Source: Candidatus Frankia alpina (GTDB taxonomy: Bacteria > Actinomycetota > Actinomycetes > Frankiales > Frankiaceae). Taken from it: a DNA stretch of 64,000 bases. A program made the position numbers and the translations under genes. The notes under the pieces are model-generated. The model saw only the letters and a list, made by a program, of their open reading frames with translations. It was not told where the DNA came from and searched no databases. Every line of letters starts with the position of its first letter. Within the stretch, counting starts at the first letter, position 1. Positions 23,981 to 34,396 of this stretch are shown piece after piece. The stretch is from positions 1 to 64,000 of the forward strand of contig NZ_CADCWT010000002.1 of NCBI RefSeq assembly GCF_902806485.1, in the 5' to 3' direction.

Positions 23981-24803
23981 GGCGTCGCGGCATCAGGACC
24001 CGTTCGAGGGGCTTCGCCTGGATGAGCGATTCGTCCGCGGAGCCCGCTTCCTCGAACCGTCCGCGGCCGAACGCGGCCGGCAGCACGATCGGACCACATC
24101 CAGTCGCTGCCAGGTCGTTCCCGCTCCCCGAGGGCTTCCCGGGTTCTTCCACCGGCTCGTGTCGCCGCCGAAGCCGCCGGGACGCTCCCGGCAGATCGCT
24201 CAGATGGTCACCTTCATCGCCATCATCGTCGGGATGATCACCATCACGGTGGTGGCGTTGCGGCAGACGGCGACCCGGGGCGGGCCGGGCACCGCCACCG
24301 GTCTCAGCGCAACGACCGCGTCGCAGGGCGGCTCGGCAAGCGGCGCCGGTGCGGTGCGCGCGGTCACCGGTTCTCCGACCGGCCCACCCGGCGGTTTTGC
24401 GGTCAGCCCGGCGCTGCTGGCCGCCCTTCATCGCGGCGACTGTCTGAACTGGAAGCCCTACCAGCCCAGCGCACCCGTGCCGATCGTGCCGGTGGTCCCG
24501 GTCCGGGTCGGCTGTGACCGGCCACACATCGACGAGGTCACCCGGCTGGTCAATCTTGCTTCGATGTTCGGTCGCTGGCCCGGCGCGTCGGCGGTGGCCC
24601 AGGTGGCGGACGCACGCTGCGCCGGGGCGCTGCGCGACTTCGCCGGGGCCATCGACGCCACCCCGCACCTCATCGTCGGCACGATCTATCCCTCCGAGCC
24701 GAGCTGGCAGGAGGGCGCCTGGTTGGTCGCCTGTACCGTGCGCACCGACGACCTGCACGTCCGCACCGGTCGGTTCCGGGTCGTCGGCTCGATCGGTACC
24801 TGA
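23979..24803 (+). CDS. Membrane-anchored septum-formation-domain-like protein
   Basis: One transmembrane helix (MVTFIAIIVGMITITVVAL, about residue 76 onward) is followed by an Ala/Gly/Thr-rich linker. An extracytoplasmic domain with paired cysteines (GDCLNW, VGCDRPHIDEV, ARCAGALR, WLVACTV) then resembles the septum_form domain of actinobacterial membrane proteins. The start is unclear. ATG 23979 reads through in frame, but promoter and ribosome site favour ATG 24022 in another frame (MSDSSAEPASSNRPRP). That would imply a lost base before the membrane helix. The function is unproven. Confidence 0.6.
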   Translation: MASRHQDPFEGLRLDERFVRGARFLEPSAAERGRQHDRTTSSRCQVVPAPRGLPGFFHRLVSPPKPPGRSRQIAQMVTFIAIIVGMITITVVALRQTATRGGPGTATGLSATTASQGGSASGAGAVRAVTGSPTGPPGGFAVSPALLAALHRGDCLNWKPYQPSAPVPIVPVVPVRVGCDRPHIDEVTRLVNLASMFGRWPGASAVAQVADARCAGALRDFAGAIDATPHLIVGTIYPSEPSWQEGAWLVACTVRTDDLHVRTGRFRVVGSIGT

Positions 24804-24855
24804 GACGCGGCGGCTCACCGCGGCACGGCGGGCCACTACTCGTTCCGGCATCAGG

Positions 24856-24861
24856 TATCGT
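24856..24861 (+). promoter_or_regulatory. -10 box of the leuA leader
   Basis: TATCGT lies nine bases before the leu leader-peptide ATG, so the leader message is probably nearly leaderless. No clear -35 is visible. Confidence 0.35.
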
Positions 24862-24870
24862 TGATCCGCG

Positions 24871-24912
24871 ATGCGTGCGCTACTCCTCCTTAGCCGCCGC
24901 GGCGGGGCCTGA
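24871..24912 (+). CDS. leu leader peptide
   Basis: A 13-codon frame reads MRALLLLSRRGGA, with four consecutive leucine codons (CTA CTC CTC CTT). It sits 192 bases before leuA behind a -10 box. Leucine shortage would stall ribosomes on this run and change folding of the downstream leader (24913-25104). I see no T-rich terminator there, so control could act on translation or through a different RNA structure. Confidence 0.7.
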   Translation: MRALLLLSRRGGA

Positions 24913-25062
24913 TCCAGCTGGCTTCCCCGTCGCGGTGTTCTCGTGCGCCAGCGTCGGGATCCCCGCAGTCACGGTGGCCCGGCGGTCACGCCCAGCTCGG
25001 GCGGCCGTCCGTCCGATGCCGCGGAGGGATCTGCCGGCCCCCAAGTCCCTGCGCGAGCGTGA

Positions 25063-26868
<1,806 letters not shown>

Positions 26869-26913
26869 GACCCCAGGCGCGGACGTACCCGCGGCCTGCG
26901 GCGGCTCCGCGCC

Positions 26914-26954
26914 GCCTCCGCCTCCGCCTCCGCTGCCTCCGCCTCCGCCTCCGC
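26914..26954 (+). repeat. CCTCCG hexanucleotide repeat between leuA and leuB
   Basis: Six CCTCCG units, in two uninterrupted runs of three, lie in the leuA-leuB gap with one CTG interruption. It is a slippage-prone tract about 70 bases before the leuB start. Confidence 0.75.
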
Positions 26955-27010
26955 GGCTTCTCGCAGCGGCGTCGGGACGAGTCAAAACGCTTCCACCCGC
27001 CGGTTGCGGC

Positions 27011-27016
27011 TACAGT
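27011..27016 (+). promoter_or_regulatory. leuB -10 box (leaderless)
   Basis: TACAGT ends seven bases before the leuB ATG at 27024, so transcription should start at or next to the start codon. No ribosome binding site is present in between. Confidence 0.5.
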
Positions 27017-27023
27017 CGGGCAC

Positions 27024-28052
27024 ATGAGGCTTGCGGTGATCGGCGGCGACGGGATCGGCCCCGAGGTGGTGGCGGAGGGGCTGCGGGTACTGCGGGCCGT
27101 GCACCCCAAGGTCGACACCACCGAGTACGACCTGGGCGCCCGGCGTTGGCACCAGACCGGAGAGACGCTGCCCGACTCGGTGCTCGAGGAGCTGCGCGGG
27201 CACGATGCGATCCTGCTCGGCGCGGTCGGCGACCCGGGGGTGCCGAGCGGTGTGCTCGAACGCGGCCTGCTGCTGCGGCTGCGCTTCGAGCTCGATCACC
27301 ACGTCAACCTGCGGCCGGTGCGCCTTTACCCCGGGGTCGCCTCGCCGCTGGCCGGAGAGCCGGCGATCGACATGATCGTGGTGCGTGAGGGCACCGAGGG
27401 GCCGTACGCGGGCGCCGGCGGCGTGCTGCGGCGGGGGACGCCGCACGAGGTGGCCACCGAGGAGAGCCTCAACACCCGCTATGGCGTCGAGCGGGTCGTG
27501 CGGGACGCCTTCCGCCGGGCCGCTCGCCGAGAGCGCCGCCATCTCACCCTCGTGCACAAGAACAACGTGCTGACCAAGGCCGGCGACCTGTGGTCGCGCA
27601 CGGTCGCCGAGGTGGCGTCCGAGTTTCCCGACGTGCGGGTCGACTACCAGCACGTGGACGCGGCCTCGATGTTCTTCGTGACCGATCCGGGACGGTTCGA
27701 CGTCGTGGTCACCGACAACATGTTCGGCGACATCATCACCGACATCGGTGCGGCGATCACCGGGGGCATCGGGCTGGCCGCCAGCGGCAACCTCGACCCG
27801 TCCGGCGCCCACCCGAGCATGTTCGAGCCGGTCCACGGCAGTGCGCCTGACATCGCCGGCAAGCAGCTCGCCGACCCGACGGCGACGGTCGCCTCCGTCG
27901 CGATGCTGCTCGACCATCTCGGGCACGCCGAGGAGGCGGCCAGGGTTGAGGCCGCGGTTGCCGCGTCACTCGCGGACCGGGCGCGTGCGGGCGCTGCAGC
28001 GCTGTCGACCCGAGAGCGCGGCGAGGACCTCGCCACTCGCGCGGCCGGCTAG
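27024..28052 (+). CDS. leuB: 3-isopropylmalate dehydrogenase
   Basis: LeuB oxidises and decarboxylates 3-isopropylmalate with NAD+. The 342 residues have [13 protein letters not shown] at the N-terminus, the catalytic VHKNNVL and [10 protein letters not shown] segments, and the nucleotide-binding [12 protein letters not shown] and [13 protein letters not shown] motifs. It probably also serves the citramalate route started by cimA, acting on 3-methylmalate. It appears leaderless. Confidence 0.96.
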   Translation: MRLAVIGGDGIGPEVVAEGLRVLRAVHPKVDTTEYDLGARRWHQTGETLPDSVLEELRGHDAILLGAVGDPGVPSGVLERGLLLRLRFELDHHVNLRPVRLYPGVASPLAGEPAIDMIVVREGTEGPYAGAGGVLRRGTPHEVATEESLNTRYGVERVVRDAFRRAARRERRHLTLVHKNNVLTKAGDLWSRTVAEVASEFPDVRVDYQHVDAASMFFVTDPGRFDVVVTDNMFGDIITDIGAAITGGIGLAASGNLDPSGAHPSMFEPVHGSAPDIAGKQLADPTATVASVAMLLDHLGHAEEAARVEAAVAASLADRARAGAAALSTRERGEDLATRAAG

Positions 28053-28172
28053 TTTCTCCGCTCGGCCGGCGCGCCCTGCGCCGTTGCGTCACACGTGGCG
28101 GTTCGCACGCCTGGCCGCCGACGTCGGTCGTCTGCCGTTCTCGCGGCGTCGCCCGCCGTGCGACGGGGCGGT

Positions 28173-28178
28173 TATCCT
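28173..28178 (+). promoter_or_regulatory. ilvE -10 candidate
   Basis: TATCCT would start transcription near 28185, about 100 bases before the chosen ilvE start. The leader contains an in-frame ATG (28226) with no stop before ilvE, so a longer N-terminus is possible. Confidence 0.3.
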
Positions 28179-28288
28179 CGAACGGGAGCCGTAGATCCGG
28201 CGGACGGCAGCCGACGGGGCCCACCATGGCGATGATCGGCCGATTCGTCCTCCCTGTTCGCGTCGTCGATCCTGGCCTGGAGTGCGCT

Positions 28289-29215
28289 GTGCCCATCACC
28301 CCCACCTCGAAGATCTGGATGAGTGGCAACCTCGTCGATTGGGACGACGCCCGCATCCACGTGCTCAACCCGACCCTGCACTACGGCTGGGGCGTGTTCG
28401 AGGGCATCCGCTGTTACGAGACGGCTGACGGCCCTGCCGTCTTCCGGCTGACGGATCACATCGCTCGCCTGTACCGCAGCGCGAAGATCTACGTGATGGA
28501 GCCCTCCTTCACCCCGGAGCAGGTGGTCGCGGCCACCAAGGAGACCATCGCGGTCAACGACATCTCCTCCTGCTACATCCGGCCCCTGGTCTACCTCGGG
28601 TACGGGGAGATGGGGCTCAACCCGCTGCCCTCGCTGGTCGAGGTGATGATCGCGGTCTGGCCGTGGGGCGCTTACCTCGGCGAGGAGGCCGAGGCGAACG
28701 GCGTGCGGGCGGTGATCTCCTCCTGGAAGCGAAACGACCCCAACATCACCCCGCCGGCGGCGAAGGCGTCCGGGCAGTATCTGAACTCGTCGCTGGCGAA
28801 GGTCGCGGCAGTCAAGGCGGGTTACGACGAGGCCATCCTGACCAGCCCGAACGGTCACATCGCGGACGGAACCGGCGAGAACGTCTTCATCGTCTCCGGC
28901 CGCCGGGTCATCACTCCGCTGCTGAGTGACGGGCCGCTGGGCGGCATCACCCGTGCCTCGATCATGCAGATCGCCTCGGACCAGGGCTACGAGGTGATCG
29001 AGCAGCACGTTGTGCGCACCGACCTCTACCTGGCCGACGAGGCATTCTTCACCGGGACGGCGGCCGAGATCGTGCCCATCGTCGCGGTCGACGACCGACA
29101 GGTCGGGACCGGCAAGCCGGGTCCGGTGACCCGCGAGCTGTTGGAGATCTTCCACCGGGCCACGCGGGGCGAGCTGGACCGCTACCGCTCCTGGAACGAG
29201 CTCGTCCGGGACTAG
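28289..29215 (+). CDS. ilvE: Branched-chain amino acid aminotransferase
   Basis: IlvE is a fold-type IV PLP transaminase for the last step to valine, leucine and isoleucine. The 308 residues include LHYGWGVFEGIRCYE near the start, the PLP lysine in the NITPPAAKASGQYLNS region, and the ADGTGENVFIV and GGITRASIMQIA motifs. GTG 28289 (MPITPTSKIWM) has GGAG six bases upstream. The short bacterial length agrees. It closes the leucine block leuA-leuB-ilvE. Confidence 0.93.
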   Translation: MPITPTSKIWMSGNLVDWDDARIHVLNPTLHYGWGVFEGIRCYETADGPAVFRLTDHIARLYRSAKIYVMEPSFTPEQVVAATKETIAVNDISSCYIRPLVYLGYGEMGLNPLPSLVEVMIAVWPWGAYLGEEAEANGVRAVISSWKRNDPNITPPAAKASGQYLNSSLAKVAAVKAGYDEAILTSPNGHIADGTGENVFIVSGRRVITPLLSDGPLGGITRASIMQIASDQGYEVIEQHVVRTDLYLADEAFFTGTAAEIVPIVAVDDRQVGTGKPGPVTRELLEIFHRATRGELDRYRSWNELVRD

Positions 29216-29429
29216 GCGGTCTTGCCGTGTGGTCAAGGTCACAACATGGCCACGCCGCATTCCGTTTCGCTCTGGTCAACGCGCCTCGCAGGGCCTACCG
29301 TCGCGAGTAGCGGGCTTCACGAATGCACAAGCGCCGCGAGGGCGCCGTGGAGCTCGCCGACCGGCATCGCCGCCGTGTCGGAGAGTACTGCCGGGGTTTC
29401 GGTCGGTATCGCGGGGTTCGGAGGGCGCC

Positions 29430-29938
29430 ATGCGCGTTGCAGAGAGGATGAGCTCCCTTGTTCTCATGATCGCCCGGGACACACGCTTCGGCAGGCGGCG
29501 CGGCTGATGGCCGCTCGCAAGGTGGGCGCAGCGGTCGTCCACGACGCGGACAGTCAGGGCTATGGAATTCTGGCCGAACGGGACATTCTCTGTTCGATCG
29601 CCGCAGAACAGGATCCGGATATCGAGATCGCGGGCGACCACCTCACCCGCGATGTCGTCTTCGCGGATCCAGGCTGGTCACTCGACGATGCTGCCGCCGC
29701 GATGTTGCGCGGAGGTTTTCGTCATCTCATCGTCACATCGGGTGGTGGAGTGGCTGGAATTCTCTCCATGCGCGACGTTGTGCGGTGCCGGAGTAACCAA
29801 CATGTAACGGTACAATGCCAGCGTGACGTACGCCAAGGATGTTCCCAATGCGCCGTCCGCTCCAGGCCAGAATTCTCCGGTGGCTGCGGAACATCAGCCG
29901 GCGCAACGGCGCTACGGTCACCGCATGCACGACAATGA
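29430..29938 (+). pseudogene. CBS-domain-pair protein, frameshifted
   Basis: ATG 29430 starts MRVAERMSSLVLMI, a typical lead-in to a two-CBS protein, but the frame runs to a stop after 25 codons. One base back, the frame reads PGHTLRQAARLMAARKVGAAVV and continues through two complete CBS motifs to 29938. A single missing G near 29471 (ATCGGCCCGGG to ATCGCCCGGG) explains both. CBS pairs bind adenosyl ligands. The gene ends over the start region of the Crp-like regulator. A shorter product from ATG 29507 is conceivable. Confidence 0.65.
29803..29816 (+). promoter_or_regulatory. Promoter and inverted repeat at the Crp-like gene
   Basis: TACAAT (29811-29816) lies six bases before GTG 29823, a leaderless arrangement. 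TGTA-ACGG-TACA (29803-29814) is an inverted repeat overlapping this box and could be an autoregulatory site. Confidence 0.35.
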
Positions 29939-30599
29939 GGCGGTCGCCCTGCTTCGAGCGACCACGCTGCTGAAGGAGCTGGACGAGGAGGATCTGCTGC
30001 GGCTCGCCTCCCGGGCGGTCACGCGGCGATTTCGTCGTGGGCAGGTTGTCTTCACCGAGGGTGAACCGGGAGACACTCTCCTCGTGGTGGCCACGGGGCG
30101 GCTCAAGGTGCTCACCAAGGCCGACGACGGTCGCGATCACGTGCTGAACATCGCCGGCCCGCGGGAGACGGTGGGCGAGCTCAACATCGTCGAAGCGGGG
30201 ACGAGGTCCGCCAGCGTCGAGGCCCTGGAACCCACCACGGCGTTGCTCCTCGACCGGACCGCCGTGTGGGAACTCGTCCGGGAGCGCCCGGCCGTCGCCG
30301 AGCAGCTCATCCGGGCACTCGTCGCCCACGTCCGCAGGCTCACCGGAGCAAATGCCGACCTCGTCTTCCTCGACCTGCCGCGCCGGGTGGCGAAGCTGCT
30401 GCTGCGGATGCGGGAAGCCGGCCGGCCGGTCATCGAGCTCGGCCTCGCCCAGACCGAGATCGCCTCGCTGCTTGGCGGTTCCCGGCAGTCCGTCAACCAG
30501 GCGCTGCGCGAGTTCGAGCGGCGTACCTGGATTCTTTCGGAGGGGCAGACGATCACGATTCTCCAGGTCGACCGCCTGCGCCGCTTCGCCGGCGACTAG
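29823..30599 (+). CDS. Crp/Fnr-family transcriptional regulator
   Basis: This 258-residue protein has a cyclic-nucleotide-binding-type beta-barrel (TRRFRRGQVVFTEGEPGDTLLVVATG, then GPRETVGELNI), a dimer helix and a C-terminal winged helix with the Crp motif (LAQTEIASLLGGSRQSVNQAL). GTG 29823 is favoured by a -10 box immediately upstream; ATG 29925 (MHDNEAVALL) is the alternative if the extra 34 residues are not translated. It lies between the CBS remnant and cimA. The effector cannot be inferred, because the phosphate-binding residues are only partly matched. Confidence 0.87.
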   Translation: MTYAKDVPNAPSAPGQNSPVAAEHQPAQRRYGHRMHDNEAVALLRATTLLKELDEEDLLRLASRAVTRRFRRGQVVFTEGEPGDTLLVVATGRLKVLTKADDGRDHVLNIAGPRETVGELNIVEAGTRSASVEALEPTTALLLDRTAVWELVRERPAVAEQLIRALVAHVRRLTGANADLVFLDLPRRVAKLLLRMREAGRPVIELGLAQTEIASLLGGSRQSVNQALREFERRTWILSEGQTITILQVDRLRRFAGD

Positions 30600-30756
30600 G
30601 GGGCCTGCCCCGGCTGGTGGTCGAGGCCGCGGGTGGTCTCCCGGGAATTGAGCGAAATGTGTCGCGCGCCACACTTTTTACATGTCGGGTCTGTTACATC
30701 GTAGGCTTGTTACCCGGCGGCGAACCCGTCTCCGCCGCGCGCTCCGGTCGCTGACC

Positions 30757-30785
30757 CATGGGACCGGGCGGGTGGCGGTCCCATG
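30757..30785 (+). promoter_or_regulatory. 10-bp perfect inverted repeat upstream of cimA
   Basis: CATGGGACCG (30757-30766) and CGGTCCCATG (30776-30785) flank a nine-base loop about 70 bases before the cimA start. It could be a leader hairpin or a dimeric regulator site. A TAGGCT box at 30702-30707 could be the promoter, which would place the repeat inside the transcript. Confidence 0.4.
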
Positions 30786-30856
30786 GTCCCCGAACCCTGC
30801 CGGACATCGGTGCCGGAGCACGGTCCGAGCGCGGCTCGGTGGGAGGTGGGACGGCC

Positions 30857-32509
30857 GTGTCGGACGCGGTGCCACGGCCCCCGATCCACCGGAGAGGCGC
30901 CCCCGTGCGGCCATACGATCCCGATTCCCTGCACATCTACGACACCACCCTGCGCGACGGTACGCAGCAGGAAGGGCTGTCGCTCTCGGTCGGTGACAAG
31001 CTCTCGGTGGCCCGCCACCTCGATGATCTCGGTGTCGGCTTCATCGAGGGTGGCTGGCCGGGATCCAACCCGAAAGACGCGGAGTTCTTCGCCCGGGCCC
31101 GCACCGAGCTGACGCTGACGACCGCGGTGCTGACCGCTTTCGGGGCGACTCGGCGCGCCGGCCGCGTGGCGGCGGACGATCCCCAGGTGGCGGCCCTGCG
31201 GGAAGCCGGCACAGCGGTGGTCTGCCTGGTCGCGAAATCGGATCTGCGGCACGTCGAGCGCGCGCTGCGCACGAGCCCCGACGAGAACCTGGCGATGATC
31301 CGGGACACCGTCGCCCACCTGCGCGCCGAGGGCAAGCGGGTCTTCCTCGACGCCGAGCACTTCTTCGACGGTTACCGGGCGCATCCTGAGTACGCCCTCG
31401 ACGTGGTCAACGTCGCGGCCGAGGCCGGCGCCGAGGTCGTCGTGTTGTGCGACACCAACGGCGGCATGCTCCCCACCCGCGTCGGCGCCGTGGTCGCCGA
31501 GGTACTTGCCGGGACCGGTGTGCGGCTGGGCATCCACTGCCACGACGACGCCGACTGCGCAGTGGCGAACACGCTGGTCGCCGTCGAGGCAGGGGTCACC
31601 CACGTGCAGGGCACGGCGAACGGCTACGGCGAACGGTGCGGCAACGCGAACCTGCTCAGCGTCATCGCCGGTCTGGAGACCAAGCTCGGCCGCGCCGCAC
31701 TGCCACCGGGGCGCCTGCGGGAACTCGTCCGGGTCTCCCACGCCATCGACGAAGTCACCAACTCGGTTCCGGACCCGCACCGGCCCTACGTCGGCGCGAG
31801 TGCGTTCGCGCACAAGGCCGGGCTGCACGCCAGCGCTGTCAAGATCGACCCTGATATGTATCAGCACATCGACCCGGCAGCGGTCGGCAGCGACATGCGC
31901 ATGCTGGTCTCCGAACTGGCCGGCCGCGCGACCATCGAGCTCAAGGGCCGTGAGCTCGGGCTCGATCTGTCCAACGAGCGTGAGGCCCTCGGCCGGGTCG
32001 TGGACCTGGTCAAGGAGCGCGAGGCCACCGGGTTCGCCTACGAGGCGGCCGAGGCGTCGTTCGAACTGCTGCTGCGCGACGAGGTGACGGGCCGCCAACG
32101 CTTCTACTCCCTGGAATCCTGGCGGGTGATCGTCGAACAGCGCTCTGACGGCCAGGTGGTCAGCGAGGCGACTGTCAAACTCACCTCGCACGGGGTCCGG
32201 CATGTCGCCACCGCTGAGGGCAACGGTCCCGTGAACGCCCTCGACACCGCCCTGCGCGACGTCCTGGAGAAGGCCTACCCCGGCCTGGCCGACCTGGAGC
32301 TCGTCGACTACAAGGTCCGCATCCTCGACGGCAAACAGGGCACCGGCGCGGTCACCCGGGTCCTGGTCGGCACGAGCGACGGGCGTTCACGCTGGGACAC
32401 CATCGGCGTCGACGAGAACATCATCGCCGCCTCCTGGTCCGCCCTCGAGGACGCGGTGAACTTCGGGCTGCGGCGGCAGGGCGAGCGCGCTGATCCGAAC
32501 GCCACCTGA
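30857..32509 (+). CDS. cimA: (R)-citramalate synthase
   Basis: CimA condenses acetyl-CoA with pyruvate, bypassing threonine deaminase in isoleucine synthesis. The 550 residues have the LeuA-like barrel (LHIYDTTLRDGTQQEGLSL), HCHDDADCAVANT metal site, the NGYGERCGNANL motif and a C-terminal LeuA dimer domain. The distinctive early GTQQEG and later ASAFAHKAGLHASAV put it in the citramalate/LeuA3 group. GTG 30857 has GGAGG ten bases upstream, and the longer frame is rejected. The LeuBCD enzymes nearby would process its product. Confidence 0.88.
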   Translation: MSDAVPRPPIHRRGAPVRPYDPDSLHIYDTTLRDGTQQEGLSLSVGDKLSVARHLDDLGVGFIEGGWPGSNPKDAEFFARARTELTLTTAVLTAFGATRRAGRVAADDPQVAALREAGTAVVCLVAKSDLRHVERALRTSPDENLAMIRDTVAHLRAEGKRVFLDAEHFFDGYRAHPEYALDVVNVAAEAGAEVVVLCDTNGGMLPTRVGAVVAEVLAGTGVRLGIHCHDDADCAVANTLVAVEAGVTHVQGTANGYGERCGNANLLSVIAGLETKLGRAALPPGRLRELVRVSHAIDEVTNSVPDPHRPYVGASAFAHKAGLHASAVKIDPDMYQHIDPAAVGSDMRMLVSELAGRATIELKGRELGLDLSNEREALGRVVDLVKEREATGFAYEAAEASFELLLRDEVTGRQRFYSLESWRVIVEQRSDGQVVSEATVKLTSHGVRHVATAEGNGPVNALDTALRDVLEKAYPGLADLELVDYKVRILDGKQGTGAVTRVLVGTSDGRSRWDTIGVDENIIAASWSALEDAVNFGLRRQGERADPNAT

Positions 32510-32566
32510 GCGACCGTCGACGCCCCCTGTGTGGACGGGGCCCTGACATCCCTGGGATGATACCCC

Positions 32567-32611
32567 GGACACCCCCTGACAGGTCCGCAGCGGCCAGTTC
32601 AGGGGGTGTCC
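32567..32611. terminator. Bidirectional hairpin between cimA and the HiPIP-like gene
   Basis: GGACACCCCCTGA (32567-32579) pairs perfectly with TCAGGGGGTGTCC (32599-32611) around a 19-base loop. It lies between two convergent genes and probably terminates both. No T run follows on either side. Confidence 0.6.
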
Positions 32612-32698
32612 GTGCATCCGGGGGGCCCCGCCCGCGATGCGGCTGCGTCGCCGGCCCGTGTTCGGTCGGCTTGCCGGCGGCGTCGTCGGACGGCCCGG

Positions 32699-32962
32699 TC
32701 AGTCCTGCGGAATCTCCTCCCACCACTGGCACCACCAGTCCCCGCCGACGAGGATCCGTAGCTTCGGGTGCCAGCAGTAGGTGACGTCCTTGTCGGTGTC
32801 GAGGTAGTAGAGGCAGTTGTCGCACCGCTCGTCGCCGTTGGGCTTGCCGCGCAGGATCGCGTCCTCGGCGAGGTGACCCAGCTTGACGCTCAGCTCCTCG
32901 TCGATCGGTTTCGGCTCGGGCGCCCCGACGTCGTAGACGGGGGTGGTATCGATCTCGCTCAC
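32699..32962 (-). CDS. HiPIP-like small iron-sulfur protein
   Basis: This 87-residue acidic protein has four cysteines as C-x2-C-x12-C-x14-C with GGDWWCQWW around the last. Spacing and the aromatic setting resemble high-potential iron-sulfur proteins that hold one 4Fe-4S cluster. No signal peptide or Tat motif is present, unlike classical periplasmic HiPIPs. GTG 32962 has a strong AAAGGGG just upstream on its strand; the open frame extends further but without such a site. It is divergent from the FAH-family gene. A structural zinc instead of an Fe-S cluster is the main alternative. Confidence 0.65.
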   Translation of the reverse strand: MSEIDTTPVYDVGAPEPKPIDEELSVKLGHLAEDAILRGKPNGDERCDNCLYYLDTDKDVTYCWHPKLRILVGGDWWCQWWEEIPQD

Positions 32963-33180
32963 TATTCCCCTTTCAACCCGGATGGGACACGGCGAAGCCG
33001 GCCGCACCGCCGCCGACGCAGGGCGCCGAAGGGGCGAAGCACAGGCCGCGACGGATGCCGCCCGGAGTCTGGACCTGTCACGGAATCTGGGCTGATTCTC
33101 TGGCACACCCCGGCGTTCTGGCGAACCCGATCACATGCGACCGCTGCGTCGCGGTGCGCCCGCGGGACAGCCGGCGGATT

Positions 33181-33186
33181 TACGGT
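33181..33186 (+). promoter_or_regulatory. -10 box of the FAH-family gene (leaderless)
   Basis: TACGGT lies six bases before GTG 33193, again predicting a message that starts at the start codon. Confidence 0.45.
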
Positions 33187-33192
33187 CAGGGT

Positions 33193-33972
33193 GTGCGTAT
33201 CGCGAGGTTCACCGATGGTTCTGAGCCCGGATTCGGGGTCGTCGAAGGGGCGATCGAGGACGGCACCGCCGTGATCTCGGTCATCGCCCCGCATCCCTTC
33301 GGCCCCTTCTCCTTCACCGGCGCCCGACGTCCGCTCGGCGACGTCCGGCTGCTCGCTCCGGTCCTGCCCAGCAAGGTGCTCTGCGTCGGCAAGAACTATG
33401 CCGACCATGTCCGGGAGATGGGCGGCGACGCTCCGCCGGAACGCCCGATCCTGTTCCTCAAGCCGTCGACGAGCATCGCCGGTCCGGGCGATCCGATCAT
33501 GCTCCCGCCGGACAGCGACCGGGTCGACTTCGAGGGGGAGCTGGCGGTTGTCATCGGTCGGCTGTGCCGTGACGTACCCGTGGAGCGGGCCTTCGACGTG
33601 GTGCTCGGCTACACCTGCGCCAACGATGTGACGGCTCGGGACCAGCAGCAGACCGACGGTCAGTGGACGCGGGCCAAGGGGCACGACTCGTTCTGCCCGA
33701 TCGGTCCCTGGATCGAGACCGAGCTCGATCCCACGGATCTCCCGATCCGCACCACCCTGGACGGTGAGCTCCGCCAGAATTCCCGCACGAAGCTGCTGCT
33801 GCGTGACGTACCGGCCCTCATCGCCCACATGTCCGCCGCCATGACTCTGCTGCCCGGTGACGTGCTGCTGACGGGCACACCGGCGGGCGTGGGGCCGATG
33901 CGACCGGGGCAGACCGTGGCGGTGACCGTGGAGGGCATCGGCACGCTGACCAACCCCGTGACGGCCCGCTGA
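33193..33972 (+). CDS. Fumarylacetoacetate hydrolase-family protein
   Basis: The 259 residues carry the FAH fold. They include LCVGKNYADHVREMGG, the metal triad segment (FEGELAVVIGR), YTCANDVTARD, KGHDSFCPIGPWI and the closing LLTGTPAGVGPM motif. Family members cleave or decarboxylate 2-oxo acids such as acylpyruvates, and the precise substrate cannot be told. In M. tuberculosis the equivalent gene lies beside gltX (from memory), but here no gltX follows. GTG 33193 is preferred over longer frames because of the -10 box. Confidence 0.87.
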   Translation: MRIARFTDGSEPGFGVVEGAIEDGTAVISVIAPHPFGPFSFTGARRPLGDVRLLAPVLPSKVLCVGKNYADHVREMGGDAPPERPILFLKPSTSIAGPGDPIMLPPDSDRVDFEGELAVVIGRLCRDVPVERAFDVVLGYTCANDVTARDQQQTDGQWTRAKGHDSFCPIGPWIETELDPTDLPIRTTLDGELRQNSRTKLLLRDVPALIAHMSAAMTLLPGDVLLTGTPAGVGPMRPGQTVAVTVEGIGTLTNPVTAR

Positions 33973-34309
33973 GCCCAGGTGGACGGTGCGCCGTTGGTCC
34001 ATTGACAACCGGCCGGCCGGACAACCTACCCGTCCCCGCGGTAGTTGGGGGCGCACGGAGGTCCTTCGCTGCTGCTTCATGCTCTTCGCGCGCGGCGCCC
34101 CCAACCGGCGCCGCGCGCGGGGGCGGCACGGACGGGCTGGTCGTGTCGACGGGCTGGTCGCACGATGGATTGGGTGGTGCGGTCGGGTTTGGGGGGCTAG
34201 AGCGCGGGATCGGTGCGGCATCGCGAGATGACGCGTGTGCGTCGGCCCCCCGCAGCACAGACACCCTGACGCGATGAGGTACAGTGGGCAACGCCCGAGC
34301 AGGGCCCCA
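33973..34309. other. Gap between FAH gene and tRNA-Gln, gltX expected but absent
   Basis: I find no supportable gene here. The open frames have poor composition and no ribosome sites. In related actinobacteria this is where a glutamyl-tRNA synthetase gene would be expected, and no recognisable fragment of it remains. Confidence 0.5.
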
Positions 34310-34381
34310 TGGGGTATGGGGTAATTGGCAGCCCAACGGATTCTGGCTCCGTTAGTCTAGGTTCGAGTCCTGGTACCCCAG
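34310..34381 (+). tRNA. tRNA-Gln (CTG anticodon)
   Basis: A 72-base cloverleaf has acceptor strands TGGGGTA and TACCCCA, the T-loop GGTTCGAGTCC, and CTG as anticodon in ATTCTGGC. The weak first T-A pair is typical of bacterial tRNA-Gln. CCA is not encoded. It pairs functionally with GatCAB, which makes Gln-tRNA from Glu-tRNA(Gln). Confidence 0.93.
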
Positions 34382-34396
34382 CTGCACCAAAAGCTG

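Noticed and set aside
26914..26954. CRISPR-like or regulatory repeat array
   Set aside because: It is a simple CCTCCG microsatellite with no spacers.
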